This document shows, one piece after another, positions 11,801 through 23,151 of a stretch of DNA of 64,000 bases. Numbering within the stretch: position 1 is the first letter of the stretch; the number at the start of each line of letters is the position of its first letter. The notes under the pieces are model-generated. The model saw nothing but the letters and a program-made list of their open reading frames with translations, had not been told where the DNA came from and made no database searches. The DNA comes from Ovis canadensis (taxonomy: Eukaryota > Chordata > Mammalia > Artiodactyla > Bovidae): contig NC_091247.1 in the NCBI RefSeq assembly GCF_042477335.2, positions 231,893,001 through 231,957,000 on the forward strand. Direction: 5' to 3'. A program made the translations under genes and the position numbers.

Positions 11801-12579
11801 GCGTTCCATTGAAAGCCAGAGCACACAGGAAAGTCTTCGTGGGCTTTACTACAACATCGCCAAACACTTACATGTCAAAGAGGAAGCGGAAAGTTACAAA
11901 CTCCAAACTATAATACACTTGACACAAGTCTGACATTGCCAACACATAGCTCCTAGAAGTGTGTAATAAACCAAGCAATCTAGCAGAAAGTTTGGGAAGA
12001 TCCATAAACTGAAATGCTCGTTAAAGAAATACAAATGCTTGTTGGAAGACAGAAAAAAAATGTCATCTTCCCTCAACAAATTAAGGCTGAGATATTATTT
12101 TGTCTTCTGTTAAGAGACAAGTGCCTCATAAAATAACAGCATACACATTTAACGAAGATTGTGGCCATCATCCTTGGCAGATCTAAGTATTCAACATTCC
12201 TTCTTGTTTGTCCTTCGACGGTACATACAGATCAAAGAGCGGTAAAAATGACTTATGCTTGGCATGGAAATTTTAAGTCTCACTCCTGGGAATTTATACC
12301 AAGTAATTAGGTAAATATTTTGACTATTAGAACACGTACTCTAAAATGAGAAATAATCTTTATTCTCAGCTTAAGGATTTGGTTAAACAAAGTATAGCAA
12401 CTTTCACACCATGGAAATGTTTAAATTGGAAAGGAAATAAACCAAAATATGAAGCGAGATCATCTCTGATAGGTAGACTTTCTGAATTGTATACAAATAA
12501 ATTTAAATGTCTTCTTTTCTAGTTATCAATATTTTTCAAAGTTTGCTACAATAAAATACAGATGGCTTTGATAATACTG
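11801..12579. other. Module A stretch with no recognised gene
   Basis: AT-rich and shared with 57,887-58,659. The part at 12,240-12,320 ('cactcctgggaatttataccaag') is L1-like. No conserved frame. Confidence 0.4.
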
Positions 12580-12790
12580 TGGTGGTGGTTTCATCACTCA
12601 GTTGTGTCTGACTCTTTGTGAACCCATGGGCTGTAGCGCACCAGGCTCCTCTGTCCATGGGTTTCCCAGGCAAGAATAGTGGAGTGGGCTGCCATTTCCT
12701 TCTCCAGGGGATCTTTCCGACTCAGGGATGGAACTCATATCTCCAGCACTGCAGGCAGATTTATTACAGCTGAGCCTCCAGGGAAGCCCA
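12580..12790 (+). mobile_element. Bov-tA SINE monomer (module A)
   Basis: Carries the 'gttgtgtctgactctttgtg', 'ccatgggctgtagc', 'caggctcctctgtccatggg' and 'ttctccaggggatct' blocks, plus the tRNA-like 3' part 'gactcagggatggaac..' ending 'gagcctccagggaagccc'. Partner at 58,660-58,872. Confidence 0.85.
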
Positions 12791-13343
12791 GGAAATCTAT
12801 AAAGTCACTTCAAACAGACATGAAAGCAACTGCTGAGGGATCTGAGTAGAGTGGGAAGTGGACCCCCGAGGCGACCTAGGCAGAGAGGGAAGCGGACCGC
12901 CCGTGGGTCTGAGCAGAGTGGGAAGCGGCCCCCGTGGGCCTGAGACCCAGGGACAGGACTCATCTGCATTTGAATCCTGGTCGCTCTCACTTGCCCTGTA
13001 ATCTTGGCTTGGTTTCTAAAAGTACCAGAGTGTGAGCTTTGTCAGCTGCCTCAGAACCTTGTTTGCTGAACTCAGAGGGCTCAGAGTGGGCACAGAGAAA
13101 GGCTGCTTCTCACCAGCTCCTCCAACCTTGTACAGTGAAAAGTAGATTTTTAAAGTTGAGAGTAATGAGGTCTGAACCAAGGGGGATGCAAAGTAGAAAC
13201 AGACCAGGTGGATGGAAAGAATCCAAAGCAGGACCAGAATCCAGAGGATGCTAAGCATGGTCACCCTGCGCTCAGTATCACAAGTCATTCCCTGGGGTTT
13301 GGGGGGATTGCTAGCTACCTTCACTATACTAGCTACCCTCACA
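12791..13343. other. Module A stretch with no recognised gene
   Basis: Contains a local imperfect repeat of a 'gagcagagtgggaagcggaccc'-like phrase (12,840-12,940) present in three versions here and two at 58,925-58,985. No gene is recognised. Confidence 0.4.
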
Positions 13344-13560
13344 GATGTGAAGAACCGACTCACTGGAAAAGATCCTGATGCTGGGAAAGATTGAAGACAG
13401 AAGGAGAAGGGGACGACAGAAGATGAGATGGTTGGATGGTATCACCGACTCGATGGACATGAGTTTAAGTGAACTCCGGGAGTGGGTGATGGAGAGGGAG
13501 GCCTGGTGCCCGTGGGGTCACAGAGAGTTGGACCTGACTGCAGGACTGAACTGAACTGAG
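13344..13560 (+). mobile_element. BovB LINE 3' end fragment (module A)
   Basis: Matches the 3' end of the BovB at 42,260-42,482: 'cactggaaaagat.ctgatgctggg', 'gagaaggggacgaca', 'ggatgg.atcaccgactcgatggacatgag', 'ggaggcctgg', and the terminal 'ctgaactgaactgag'. It is a 5'-truncated insertion. Partner at 59,400-59,614. Confidence 0.85.
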
Positions 13561-14301
13561 CTCCCCTCATAGAAGTGCCAACACATGTCTTATCTGATGT
13601 AATTTTCCACGCAGCTCTGTGAGCAATAGGATTGTCATTTCTACTCTGGAAGTAAAGAAACAGGTGATTAAAGACATTAGGTGTCCTGTCCAAAATCACA
13701 CAAGTAGACAGGGGTAGCGATAGGATGTGGATGTTTGTGTGAATCAGAGCCAGCTCGTGTTCACCCTACTCACACAAGCACAGTTTGCTTCAGGCTTGTG
13801 CACTGAGAACGACTGGCTTCTTACCTCCGCATCTGATGACACATTGCTGTCACACTCAGCTAGGCATCAGAAGAAAGAGAAAGATGCAGAGCTAAGTCTA
13901 CATGGGGCACGTTGTGATATAAGGCCATTTTTTTTCCCTGGTTACTCTTTTCCTTCAGTGGCGACCCCCCCTGGTTCTGGATGCTCATCTTTGAGGGATG
14001 GCGCTCACCTGGTGGTGAAGCTGCAGGCGCAAGGCCCCAGGACCCCCTTGTGCATCACCCTCTCTCAGCTCAGCTGTCTCCAGAGCGTCTCCAGATCTGA
14101 GTAAGATCAGGAGCACACAGCCCTCCCAGCTGTTTCCCTGAGGCTCCTCTGCCTGCAGTCCCTTCCTGCCCCCAGGGAGGGCCTTTCTTATCTACCCACA
14201 TCTTCCCTTCCCTCTTGCTCAGGAGAGTGGCTTCTGAACTGCTTTTCAGAGGATACATATTATCGAATTACCTTTCTTCATTCTAACTCCCTGATACAAA
14301 G

Positions 14302-14440
14302 AAATTCTTCCAACCAGTAGGGAAGTCCATGTATCTTTTAAAAAGATACATTTTTAAAAGAAAACATTTTAAATTAAAAAAAAAATTCTTCCTACCAGTA
14401 GGGACCCATGTATCTTTACAAAAGATACATTTCCCTACCT
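14302..14440. repeat. Tandem pair of ~81-bp units, each with a palindrome (module A)
   Basis: Two copies start 'aaattcttcc.accagtaggg' at 14,302 and 14,383. Each contains a self-complementary core. The first, 14,329-14,351, has arms ATGTATCTTTT and AAAAGATACAT around one base. The second has one arm position fewer. The arrangement is retained at 60,352-60,490. Confidence 0.8.
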
Positions 14441-14534
14441 GTTTTCATTTCTTACTGCTGGTATAACAAATGAGCACAGGTTCACTTTCTCATCCGTCTG
14501 GAGAAGTCCAATGTGGATCTTGCTGTGCGGACAT

Positions 14535-14766
14535 CGAGATGCCGGCGGGCTGCGCTCCTTCTGGAGGACCTGCGGGTGCTCTTCCTAGGGGTCGAGGTGT
14601 CGGCGGGCTGCATTCCTTCTGGAGGACCTGGGGGTGCTCTTCCTAGGGGTTGAGGTGTCGGCGGGCTGCACTCCTTCTGGAGGACCTGGGGGTGCTCTTC
14701 CGAGGGGTTGAGGTGTCAGCGGGCTGCATTCCTTCTGGAGGATCTGGGGGTGTTCTTCCTAGGGGT
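14535..14766. repeat. 58-bp minisatellite, 4 units (module A)
   Basis: Four head-to-tail 58-bp units containing 'gaggtgtcggcgggctgc', 'ccttctggaggacctg' and 'gtgctcttcctagggg'. The first unit begins with a degenerate 'cgagatgccggc', and the array exits into 'gtcgctgctcgcctggg'. It is the short state of the array at 60,601-61,354. Confidence 0.95.
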
Positions 14767-15529
14767 CGCTGCTCGCCTGGGGGCCCAGCAGCCACTTCAG
14801 CCCCGAGGTGGCTCACGTCCTCACGGCTCCTCCACCAGCTGTGACCCTCCTGACTCCCTCTCTGCCTTCTGAGGACCCTCGGGACTACGTTGCACCCTCA
14901 CCAGTGACCCGAGGGCCTCCGGGTGTAGAGCCTTTCTTTAACCACACCCACACAAGTCCCTTCTGCCCTGTGAGTTAACAGTCACAGGTTCTGGGGATTA
15001 GGACCCGGACATCTTTACAGGGAGGGAAACTGTTGATCACACTACTCTTTCTGCACAACTTGAGAGAAAATTACTTTAAACAATTGCAAAGTCCCTTCAC
15101 AACAGCTCAGAGTAGCATCACCTACTAAAATATGACATACAGATAACACAACAGTTGGGTCACAATAAACAGGCCTAGAAGAATGCTTTCCTAATTTTTC
15201 ACCAGCGAGAAACGACGATCAGGTTGCATTTGGGTGACACCTGTCGCCGTCGTTTCCTGAAGCATGAGGTCGGGGAGGGTGGGTGTGGTCTGCACAGACA
15301 GGGCTGAGGCGGGAGAGGTCCGGGTGAACACAGGCTCGGAATCCAAGGGACAGCGAGGTCTCTGCAGGCTCAGGCAGGAGGAGCCCCGGACGTCAGGGTG
15401 GGAGCTGGGTGGGCAGGATGCGGCTGCGCGTGTGGGGGTCCCTGAGACACCGAGTCTTCTCACCACCGATTTGTGCAAGGCCCCACTCTTTAACTCCTAG
15501 TCACCCCGTGATGTCCTGGTCTACAGCGT
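14767..15529. other. Module A stretch before CpG island 2
   Basis: Shared with 61,355-62,110. Mostly unremarkable, with a GC-rich right part (15,240-15,480). No gene or named element is seen. Confidence 0.4.
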
Positions 15530-16580
15530 CCATTCAACACAAAAGCGCAGCGTATTAACAGCAGCGTGGCAGGACTGCAGAGGGCGGTTCGGCCCGCTGA
15601 GATCAAGAAGCACTTGAGAAGCAGCACCGATGCTGAGCCCGGAGCCCTGGGAGACTCCTTCCGCCCCGGCCCGTCGGCGATCCCCAGCCCCGGAGCTTCC
15701 CGCTCGGGTCTTCTGCTGGAGAGGGGCCCGGGCGCCCGCACGTCTGAGCCCTGGGCCTCGCGACTGAGCTCGGGTGTGCCGCGCGCCCCTTCTCCCGGTC
15801 TTCTGGTCCCGGTTCCCGCAGCGGAAGGAGGCCCGTGGTCGGGCCCGGGGAGCCGAGCGGGCGGGGAGGCGCGGCCCGGTAGGTGGCCGCGTACGGGGAG
15901 CGGGTGCAGATTCTCCCCGCGGGGCCGAGCCCGGTCGGTCGGAAGCCCTGAGCCTGGCGAAGGATCCGCTGTGCCGCCCGCGGGATCCCCGGGGCCTCCG
16001 CATCTCCTGCCCGCGGGGGATCGGAAAGGTCTCCGGGGCACGGAGACCACCCCGCTCTCTCCTCGCCGCCTCCCGGCTTCTCGGGGCTCACCCGGCTCCC
16101 GGGTTCCACCAGCGGCCAGGGGCCCGGAGCTCCTGCGGGGACGGGACCCCAGATTCCACCCGGCCCTGGGCCCTCCGTGCGCGTCGCCTGCCCCGCGGGC
16201 GCGGCTTCCCGGAGCGGCCGGCCGAGCAGCAGCCCCAGCCAGGGAGATGCGGCCGCTGGAGGTGGACACGGGGCCGCCTGGGCTTCTGGCTCCGCCGGCC
16301 GCCCCAGCTGCAGCCCGAGGGCCGGGGGACACCAAGCGAGGCGGCTTCGCCGTCTGCCCGCCGAGCGCAGGGGCGGCCCCGAAACTACGACTTGGGGTCA
16401 ACTGCACGCGCGCCGCTTCTTTGATCCACGTCTCTGGTGTGAAAGAACCCAGAGTTCCCACCCTGGGCGGAAGAAAGGTTCTCTATAAAGGTTTTGTAGA
16501 CGGCGTTCTTTCCCCGGCCAAAAGAAGACGGTTGGTGATTTGAAACGCCACCGTCACCCACGCTGTTGGCGGTGCGCCTG
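15530..16580. promoter_or_regulatory. CpG island 2 of module A
   Basis: Very GC- and CpG-rich with dense GC boxes. At its right side is a TATA-like CTATAAAGG (16,483-16,491) conserved in the copy at 63,097-63,105. A 325-codon open frame (15,566-16,543, plus) covers the island. Its first about 80 and last about 50 codons match the 328-codon frame in module C, but the middle is read in a different frame in the two copies because of indels. A conserved protein is therefore unlikely and I treat the region as a candidate promoter. Confidence 0.5.
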
Positions 16581-17378
16581 AAGGGCAGGCTCGACCCCCT
16601 ATGGATGCGCAGAGCACAGAGCAGTGCCCGCCTCGGCTGCTCCTCAGCCATCGGAGAGTCAGACTCTCAGGGCTGGACTCCAGCTCCAGGGCTGGGGCTG
16701 GAAAGGCGGCTTCTGTCCCGCTGGGAGCCTCAGTAGGTACTGACGGCTTGATGGGTGAGGAACTGTGCCCAGCAAGTAACTGCTGCTCAAAACTCGATGG
16801 GCGCCAGCGCGCAGCAGGAAAGGGGTACCGAACAGGACAGCTTCCCTCCTGCTGAAGGCTGGGGATGGACAGATGAGCTTGTTGCAGCAAAAACAGAAAT
16901 GCAGTGTTTCCTGTCCTGAGAGCAAGGAAAGTAAACTGCGAAGACTAGACGAGAAACGTGGCCGGTCGCCAAAGAGTTAATCACTCCTAGTTTTACTTGA
17001 GGTGTTTCTAACCTGTGTGTCTGTAACCGGGAGTCCCTGATCCTGCGTACTTTCCATCCTGCACCACGTTTGTGCTCTCCCTGCACCCTCTTGTAGCAAG
17101 TCACCCCTTAGAGCCGTTTGCATTTCGGGAGGCAGGTGGCAGGCTGGCGGACCCAGGAGACCCAGGCTGTACACAGCTCTCAGGTCCCCCAGGAGGGGAC
17201 AGGGCCCTGTTCCTGGGGGGCTAGCCTGCTGTGTGCTCCCCTTGGCCAGCTGAGGAGTAAAGCCGTCTACTTCCTCCAAAATTCCGTCTTGTATTTTTTA
17301 ATTGAGCATTGGTGGGCAGAGAAAGGCGAGATTTTGGCAGTAACAAGGCGGCCACGCATGAGTGGGAGGCAGGGGTGG
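16581..17378. other. Module A right flank, no gene seen
   Basis: Very similar to 63,180-64,000. It contains 'gccgtttgcatttcggg' with an octamer-like ATTTGCAT-type motif on one strand. No reading frame is credible. The duplication may continue right of 17,378, but its partner is outside the window. Confidence 0.4.
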
Positions 17379-17577
17379 AGGCGGGGGGCGGAGTATCCTG
17401 GGGCGGGGGAAGACTTGAACCCCTCACACCTCAGGCAGCTTTTGGTAATTTGGGTTTTGTTTTCTGAGTATAGGTTTCATAGTTACAGCGCATAGCTCTA
17501 TCACTCTGTTTTGGAATGGTGGTCTCTATGGGTGGGAGCGTCCACTATAAATGGATAGAATAGGCCATTGCATCTTA

Positions 17578-17886
17578 TGTCCCATGGACCAAATTCCACT
17601 CCCAGATTGTGCTGGTAGGGCCTGAAAGCTGAAAATGACTTTTATACCTTTAAATGGTTGAAAATAATTCTTAAAGATAGTATTTGCAGCATGAAAATTC
17701 TATTCATTATACTCATATTCATCCAGATTTCATTGTCTATAAGGAGTGTTTTCTTGAAAGAGGCTCTTCATGTACTTCTTATCTGTGGTGCTTCTTGGAT
17801 ACAATGACTGAGCTGAGTGGATCCAACAGATGTCATGTGGCAAAGCTAAAATATTTACTCTCTGGATCTTTATAGAGGTTTGCCCA
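17578..17886 (-). mobile_element. Old hAT-like (Charlie-type) DNA transposon fossil
   Basis: Shows degenerate landmarks of a mammalian hAT element: 'ccatggaccaaattc', 'ctttaaatggttgaaaa', 'ttcattgtctataagg', 'taaaatatttactctctgg' and the end 'ctttatagaggtttgcccacc'. There is no transposase frame. The exact family is not assigned. Confidence 0.45.
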
Positions 17887-18117
17887 CCTCCACTGTAGAA
17901 ATATGGTAGGGCTTTTGTTTATTTGTTTGTTTTTAAAGCACATGCTGAGGGCTATACATTAGAAACATTGTGAATTTTGTTCACATTACAAATTACTGTG
18001 AATTTAGTTCACATTACATTGTGCATTCTGTTCTTTGGAACAAACCTCCTGTGGGTAGATGTCCAGCTGGTCACATCGCTCTCAGAAATCTCACCAGCAT
18101 GAACACTGCGCCTGTGT
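17887..18117. other. Spacer, nothing recognised
   Basis: AT-rich single-copy sequence with a short direct repeat of 'gtgaatttngttcacattac' (about 17,970 and 17,998). No gene is seen. Confidence 0.35.
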
Positions 18118-18330
18118 ACTCAGTTGCTACTCAGCTGCTAAGTTGTGTCTCTTTGTGACCCCATGGACTGTAGCCCTGCAGGCTCTTCTGTTCCTGGGGA
18201 TTCTCCTGGCAAGAATAATACTGGAGTGGGTTGACAGGCCCTCCTCCAGGAGCTCTTCCCAACCCAGGGATCGAACCTGGGTCTCCCTCATTGCAGGTGG
18301 ATTCTTTACCATCTGAGACACCAGGGAAAC
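18118..18330 (+). mobile_element. Bov-tA SINE monomer
   Basis: Contains 'gtgaccccatggactgtagcc', 'caggctcttctgttcctggg', 'aataatactggagtgggttg', and a tRNA-like 3' part with 'gggatcgaacctgggtctcc', ending 'catctgagacaccaggg'. Confidence 0.85.
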
Positions 18331-18469
18331 CTCTCAGGAGAATGGTCAAGCTGAATCGAGTTCTCAGAGTGATGTTTACTCTACTTTCTGTCTCAAATGT
18401 CACCCCTTAATTGAATCTCCTACCCTTTTCTGCCTTGATTTGTCAAATTTTCCATCTCTGCCTGCCCCC

Positions 18470-19010
18470 TGCCCCCAGAGGGTCTCTCTGCATTCCTTCC
18501 AACCTATCCTTCCTACAGCAGAAAATGCAACTAAGAAAATAAAAACCCAAATCCTCCTTAAAAATTTCAGTAGTTTCTCACTACCACCAGACCCACGATC
18601 CAGGACCTTCCATGAATGACCCCTGTGTTTCTCCTCAGGCTAATCTCCCTGCCATCCTGGGCTTCTTTGAGTGCCTGGCGCCATACGTTTCCCCCTGAGT
18701 CAAGGCTTTATATATGCCACTCCTCCTGCCTGGGGAGCTCTTCTCCCTACCCCTTGTTCCACCAGCTCCCACCATTTCATCTTCATGTTCAGTACTCCTT
18801 GTTCAGGGGCGTCTTCCCTAACCCTTCCGCCAGCTCCCCGAGCACCTGCATTCCTCCTCTGTCACATTCACCAGATTGCCAGTTCTTATGGAATCTCATG
18901 CTGGGCGGAAAACTCTGGGAGAGCAGGGCTGTGTCTTGCTCGTGGTTCTTTTCTGGCACCTGACACATTGATTCTCGGTCACTGCTGAATGGATGGTTGA
19001 AGGATGAGTG
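18470..19010 (+). mobile_element. L2 LINE 3' fragment
   Basis: Degenerate L2 tail phrases in order: 'tcctcaggctaatc', 'gcctggggagctcttctccct', 'gggcgtcttccctaaccc', 'gggagagcagggctgtgtctt' and 'tgctgaatggatg'. It is non-coding and ancient. Confidence 0.55.
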
Positions 19011-19378
19011 ACGGGGGTGTGCTGGGAGGGGCCTGGCTCTGTGATGATCTGGAGATGCCACACATCATCGGAGGATTTGGAGACTGGACGAGGTAATCGC
19101 TAACATTCATCAGCTCAGACATCTATTAATCTTTAGGCTTACTCCCAGCCTGTTCCATTTGCTCCAAGATATTTGGTTGAGCATTCGTTGTACTGAACTT
19201 GAGATTCAAGATTAGGCTGTGGATAAAAGAGTTAAAAGCGACAGCTGCTTGGTACACACATAAAATAATCTGCATAGTTTCTGAGATCTTTCTCCAGCTA
19301 CAGAGCTCAGAGAATAGCCACCAAAACCACATAGTCATGCACTTGGCCACATAGTTTCCTGGGTACTAAAGCACTGTT

Positions 19379-19650
19379 GGAGAAGGCAATGGCACCCCAC
19401 TCCAGCACTCTTGCCTGGAAAATACAGTGGATGGAGGAGCCTGGTGGGCTGCAATCCATGGGGTCGCTGAGGGTCGGACACGACTGAGTGACTTCACTTT
19501 CACTTTTCACTTTCATGCATTGGAGAAGGAAATGGCAACCCACTCCAGTGTTCTTGCCTGGAGAATCCCAGGACGGTGGAGCCTGGTGGGCTGCCGTCTA
19601 TGGGGTCACACAGAGTCGGACACGACTGAAGCGACTTAGCAGCAGCAGCA
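19379..19650 (-). mobile_element. BovA2-type SINE dimer, minus strand
   Basis: Reverse-complement arrangement: 'ggagaaggcaatggcacccc', 'ggagcctggtgggctgcaa', 'cggacacgactgag', the 'cactttcacttttcactttc' linker, a second monomer, then 'gaagcgacttagcagcagca'. A following A-rich stretch (19,668-19,690) is on the other side and may be an older simple repeat. Confidence 0.9.
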
Positions 19651-19699
19651 CTTACATGTGGCATCTTAAAAAATAAATAAATAAAAACAAAGCACCAAG

Positions 19700-20083
19700 G
19701 TCCTCAATCCAGGGCACAGATCAGTGTTTGCAGAAGGTGGGCCGTGGGTGTGAGAAGTAGGTGAAGGTGCTCAAAAGGCGCAGACTTCCAATTACAGAGA
19801 AGTAACTCCTGGGATCATCATGCGCAGCATGGCAACTATAGCCAATAATACTATTTTTAAAAATTGTTTTGTGTATTTGAAAGTTGCTGAAAGAGTGGAT
19901 CTAAAAAGTCCTCATCACACACACAGAAGATGTCCCAGTGTGAGATGATGGACCTGAGATGGACTTACCATGGTGATAGTGTCACAATATATGCAAATAT
20001 TGAGTCATTATGCTGCACACCCAAAATGAGCATGCAGGTGTATGTCAGCTATGCATCAATTAAAAAAAAAAGAAAATGGTGGA
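19700..20083 (+). mobile_element. L1 3' UTR fragment
   Basis: Ends like old mammalian L1s: 'gttgctgaaagagtggatct.aaaagtcctcatcacac', 'gatggac', 'catggtgatagtgtcacaatatatgcaaatattgagtcatta', 'ctatgcatcaatt' and an A-run at 20,061-20,072. Confidence 0.65.
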
Positions 20084-21267
20084 AGGATGACATGCGCTCT
20101 CACAGTTGCTGAGAAAGGTAAAGCTTTGGGCTTTGCATCAGGGTCTGCAGGCTTCCCTTCCTCTCAGTAAAGTGAAGGATGCTTACAGCCTTGGAGGCAG
20201 CAGATGGGACAGGCCTGGGGCTCTGCATTTCTCACAGGCTCCCAGGAAACGCCAGTTCCTGCGGATCCCGGGCTGCACTTTGAGTAGCAAGGTGTCAAAG
20301 CTCCTGAGGGTGGAGATTAGCTGGGCTGGTTTCTAAGGGATCCAGTTACACTTATGAGTACAGCACAGGGGCTTTGTTGGCCTCCGTTCCTGACAGTGCA
20401 AAATAGCTGGGGGTGAGCCGAGGTGGTGTTTCCCTTGCAGAGAAGAGGAGAATGGCAACTTTCACCAGACTGGAAATGATGCTGTTTCATGTTCACATAC
20501 GGATCTCCTCAGACAAATGGGGCCCACCAGCAAAGACCTTCAGAAATAAGGGCAAAAAGACCACTATGATGTTTAAAGTATTATTCTGGAGTGCTATCCA
20601 CAATGGATAAACTAGATTAAAGGACACGATTTTATGTCACAGCTCAAGTGGTTCAATTGCCTAGAACCTTTTTTTTTTTTAAGTTTTATCTTGAACCCTT
20701 CTTAGAAGTGTCTACAATCATATCAGGGCTTAACGGAGTGCGTCACTGCTTGTTCAAAGCTCTGATGGCAAATAAAATATACAACGACAGGAAGGACCCT
20801 TTACTACTCTCGTTAAAATATGGAAGCGTCTTCCCTGGGAAGCTATAGATTCTTCGTCACCGCGAGGAGTAGAAAGTGAGCCTGCAGAATTCACTGCTGG
20901 GCCACAGGAGAGGAGCCAGCTGAGCTCCTGACCGTCTCAGCCCCTCTGATACAGGCTCTGTCTGACCCCCAGACCCTCAGATATGCCTCCCGAGGGTCAC
21001 AGACCCTGAGAGGCTTGGTGTGGGTCCCAGTGTTCTCCTCTGACCTGGGGGAGGAAGCGGTGGGCTCAGGAGAGACCTTGGGCGTGAGTGAGGACCCCGG
21101 CCCTAGCAGCACCACGCGTGGAGGGACACCATCCACACGCTCCGCTGGTGTCGGCTTCCACGTGTGTAAGACGACCGGCCCGGCTGCTCTTGGGTGTTTC
21201 TTGATTCTTCAACGGTCCTTGGGCCTCAGCAAAATTGGCAGAAGTCAGAAATGTGATATCTCAGACA
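20084..21267. other. Spacer, no gene recognised
   Basis: Mixed single-copy sequence with a T-run at 20,669-20,680 and a GC-richer patch near 20,940-21,180. Short frames lack recognisable domains. Confidence 0.35.
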
Positions 21268-21402
21268 TCCCTGATGACTCAGTGGTAAAGAATCTGCCTG
21301 CCAACGCAAGAGACACAGGTTCGATCCAGAAAGATCCCGCACACTGTGGAGCAGCTAAGTCCGCGCATCACGACTATTGCTTCTGTAGCGCCCGGAGCCA
21401 CA
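21268..21402 (+). mobile_element. CHR-type SINE fragment
   Basis: Shows 'atccctgatgactcagtggt.aagaatctgcctgccaacgca', 'gacacaggttcgatccag', 'aagatcccgcaca' and 'gagcagctaagtccg', the tRNA-Glu-like head of the artiodactyl CHR family. The A tail is missing. Confidence 0.75.
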
Positions 21403-22514
21403 GGCCCTGACACCCCTGACTCCCAGAGCCTGTCTCTGCAACAAGAGGGCGGGGGAGTTTCTTGGAGTGAAAGCTGCTCCCCCAAGGTGGGGACAGTGCC
21501 TGAGATGAGACCCGGATGGCCCCGCAAGCCTGACAGGGGAGCCACAGCCTCCAGTCTCCGTGCAGGTGAGCAGGGAGCACCTGCGGGCCTGAGAGAGTCG
21601 TGGAGAGTCGTGGGGCCTGGATTCCTGTCCTCAGGAAGCCCTGGGCCTAAGAGGGGCATCAGACGAGACATAACGCCTCCACCATGTGGCATGTGCTCAC
21701 TGAGAAAAGGCACACAGGACCAGAAGAGAGACAAGGAGTTACGACACAGCCTGAGGGAGTCAGAGGAAAATCAGCAGAGCAGATGGTTTCCAAGCCAAGG
21801 TCTGGGAGGAATACAGTTCAGCAGCCTGGAATCCAGAGCCAGGGTCCAGTGGCAGGTGCAACAGAGAGCAGGCCCCCCCCCAGAAAGGCAGATGCGAAGG
21901 CAGAGCGTTCATCTAAGCTCCTGGATGATGTCAAAGGCGGTGTGGACTGCGGGGTGGACGCAGGGGGTGAGGGCTGGCAGAGGAAGGGGCGGGGAGAGAG
22001 AGTGAAAGGCATTTAGAGCCTGGCCTGGGATGCCACTATCCTTCCTGGGAAGTGGGAGCCGCTCAGATGCTGTGAGTAGAGGAGGGACATGTTCAGAACT
22101 GCAGTTAAAGCAGGTCAGTTATCACAGAGAGAAAGCGAACAGGGGGGCGGAGAGGCTGCAGCCAGAGGGCGGCCAGGAGCCCAGCAAGAGCGCCAGGGAG
22201 AGGAGCCCAGACTGAACTCAGGAGGCAGAGCTGGAGGCAGGAAGCCCCTCAGAGCAGGGGGAGGAGAAGGAGAGGGGAAGGTAGGAACATGGCGAGCAGC
22301 TCCTGCAGAGGCCGAGGGTCCTCGTGGTTGGTGATGAAGGGCAGCCCAGAGAAGGCAGTTCCTGAAGGAGGAAACCTGAATCCTCATCTCTGCCCAGATG
22401 TCTGTTCGCCTACAGACATTAGAAGGGTGAGAACCAAACAAAACTCAGGATAAGATGTGTTTCTTGGGTGAATTCTTTTAAAAAACCAGTCCTTTAGCAA
22501 TCTCAATTTTTAAG
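21403..22514. other. Spacer, purine-rich, no gene recognised
   Basis: Long GA-rich runs (22,110-22,290). A 219-codon plus-strand frame (21,346-22,005) begins inside the SINE and has no domain I recognise, so I do not call it a gene. Confidence 0.35.
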
Positions 22515-22870
22515 TCAGAATCTAATTCACATATTATAAAATCTACTCTGTAAAATGTACAACTCAGCGATTCATCATCTGTTTGCAAGGTTGTGCAGCC
22601 ATCACCACTCTCTAAATCAGAGCGCTTCACCTCCTCACAAAGAAAGCCACCACCCATTAAACAGGCGCTTCCCTGCCCACCTCCCCCAGCTTTGGGCAAT
22701 TGTCTGGGTGCTTTTTGACCCTGATGATTGGCCTGTTCTGCATTTTCACAGCACAGGGGTCTGCACCACTGTGGCCACGCACGCTGGTTTCCTACACTTG
22801 GTGCTGTGACTTTGAGACTCGTCTATGGTTTAGCACACGATTCATTCCTCTGTTTGACTTGAGAAGTTTC
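22515..22870 (+). mobile_element. L1M-like 3' fragment
   Basis: Degenerate L1M phrases: 'aattcacatattataaaatctact', 'gtacaactcagcgattcat', 'ggttgtgcagccatcaccac', 'aaagaaagccac..acccatta', 'gcctgttctgcattttcac'. There is no reading frame. Confidence 0.55.
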
Positions 22871-23151
22871 CTTTCTAGGCCATGATAATACACACACACA
22901 CACCCACGGTCTTTTCTTTTTAATTGTGAAAAACTCACAGAATATAAAATTACCACTGTCGCTCAGTCCACATCACTAGGAACCGTCTTTGTGCAGGGAG
23001 CCTCTTTGCCTCACTGACCCTCAGCCACCAGTGAGCACAGAGCAACCAGCCCAGCCACGACACCCCTTCTCGTGACCCTCCGTGCCACCCGCACGACCAG
23101 GACTCCACGCAGGCCTCCCCACGGCGGCCTAAGAAAAGAACTACATGGGGC

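Larger units (their letters stand above)
1..17378 (+). repeat. Segmental duplication, module A (left copy)
   Basis: The whole stretch aligns collinearly with 44,036-64,000 in the same orientation. Shared landmarks in the same order include two SINE dimers, a CHR SINE, a 27-bp array, a MaLR LTR, a BovB tail, a 58-bp array and two CpG islands. The copies differ by scattered substitutions and small indels, by eye a few per cent, plus large differences in tandem-repeat number. The left edge lies outside the window. The right limit given here is only where its partner runs off base 64,000, so the true end may be further right. Because the SINE insertions are shared, the duplication is younger than those insertions. 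Confidence 0.95.

Noticed and set aside
13727-14104. 125-codon frame with a partner of 123 codons at 59,783-60,154
   Set aside because: After about 20 codons the two are in different frames owing to one-base indels, so length conservation is coincidental.
15566-16543. 325-codon open frame over CpG island 2 (and 328 codons at 62,171-63,157)
   Set aside because: The two copies share only their first and last parts. The middle is translated from different frames because of indels, so no protein is being conserved. GC-rich DNA has few stops.
18118-18330. tRNA gene suggested by box-B-like 'ggatcgaacctgggtctcc'
   Set aside because: It is the tRNA-derived part of a Bov-tA SINE. The flanking SINE body is unmistakable and no cloverleaf is intact.
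21346-22005. 219-codon plus-strand frame
   Set aside because: Begins in a CHR SINE, runs through purine-rich single-copy DNA, and no domain is recognised.
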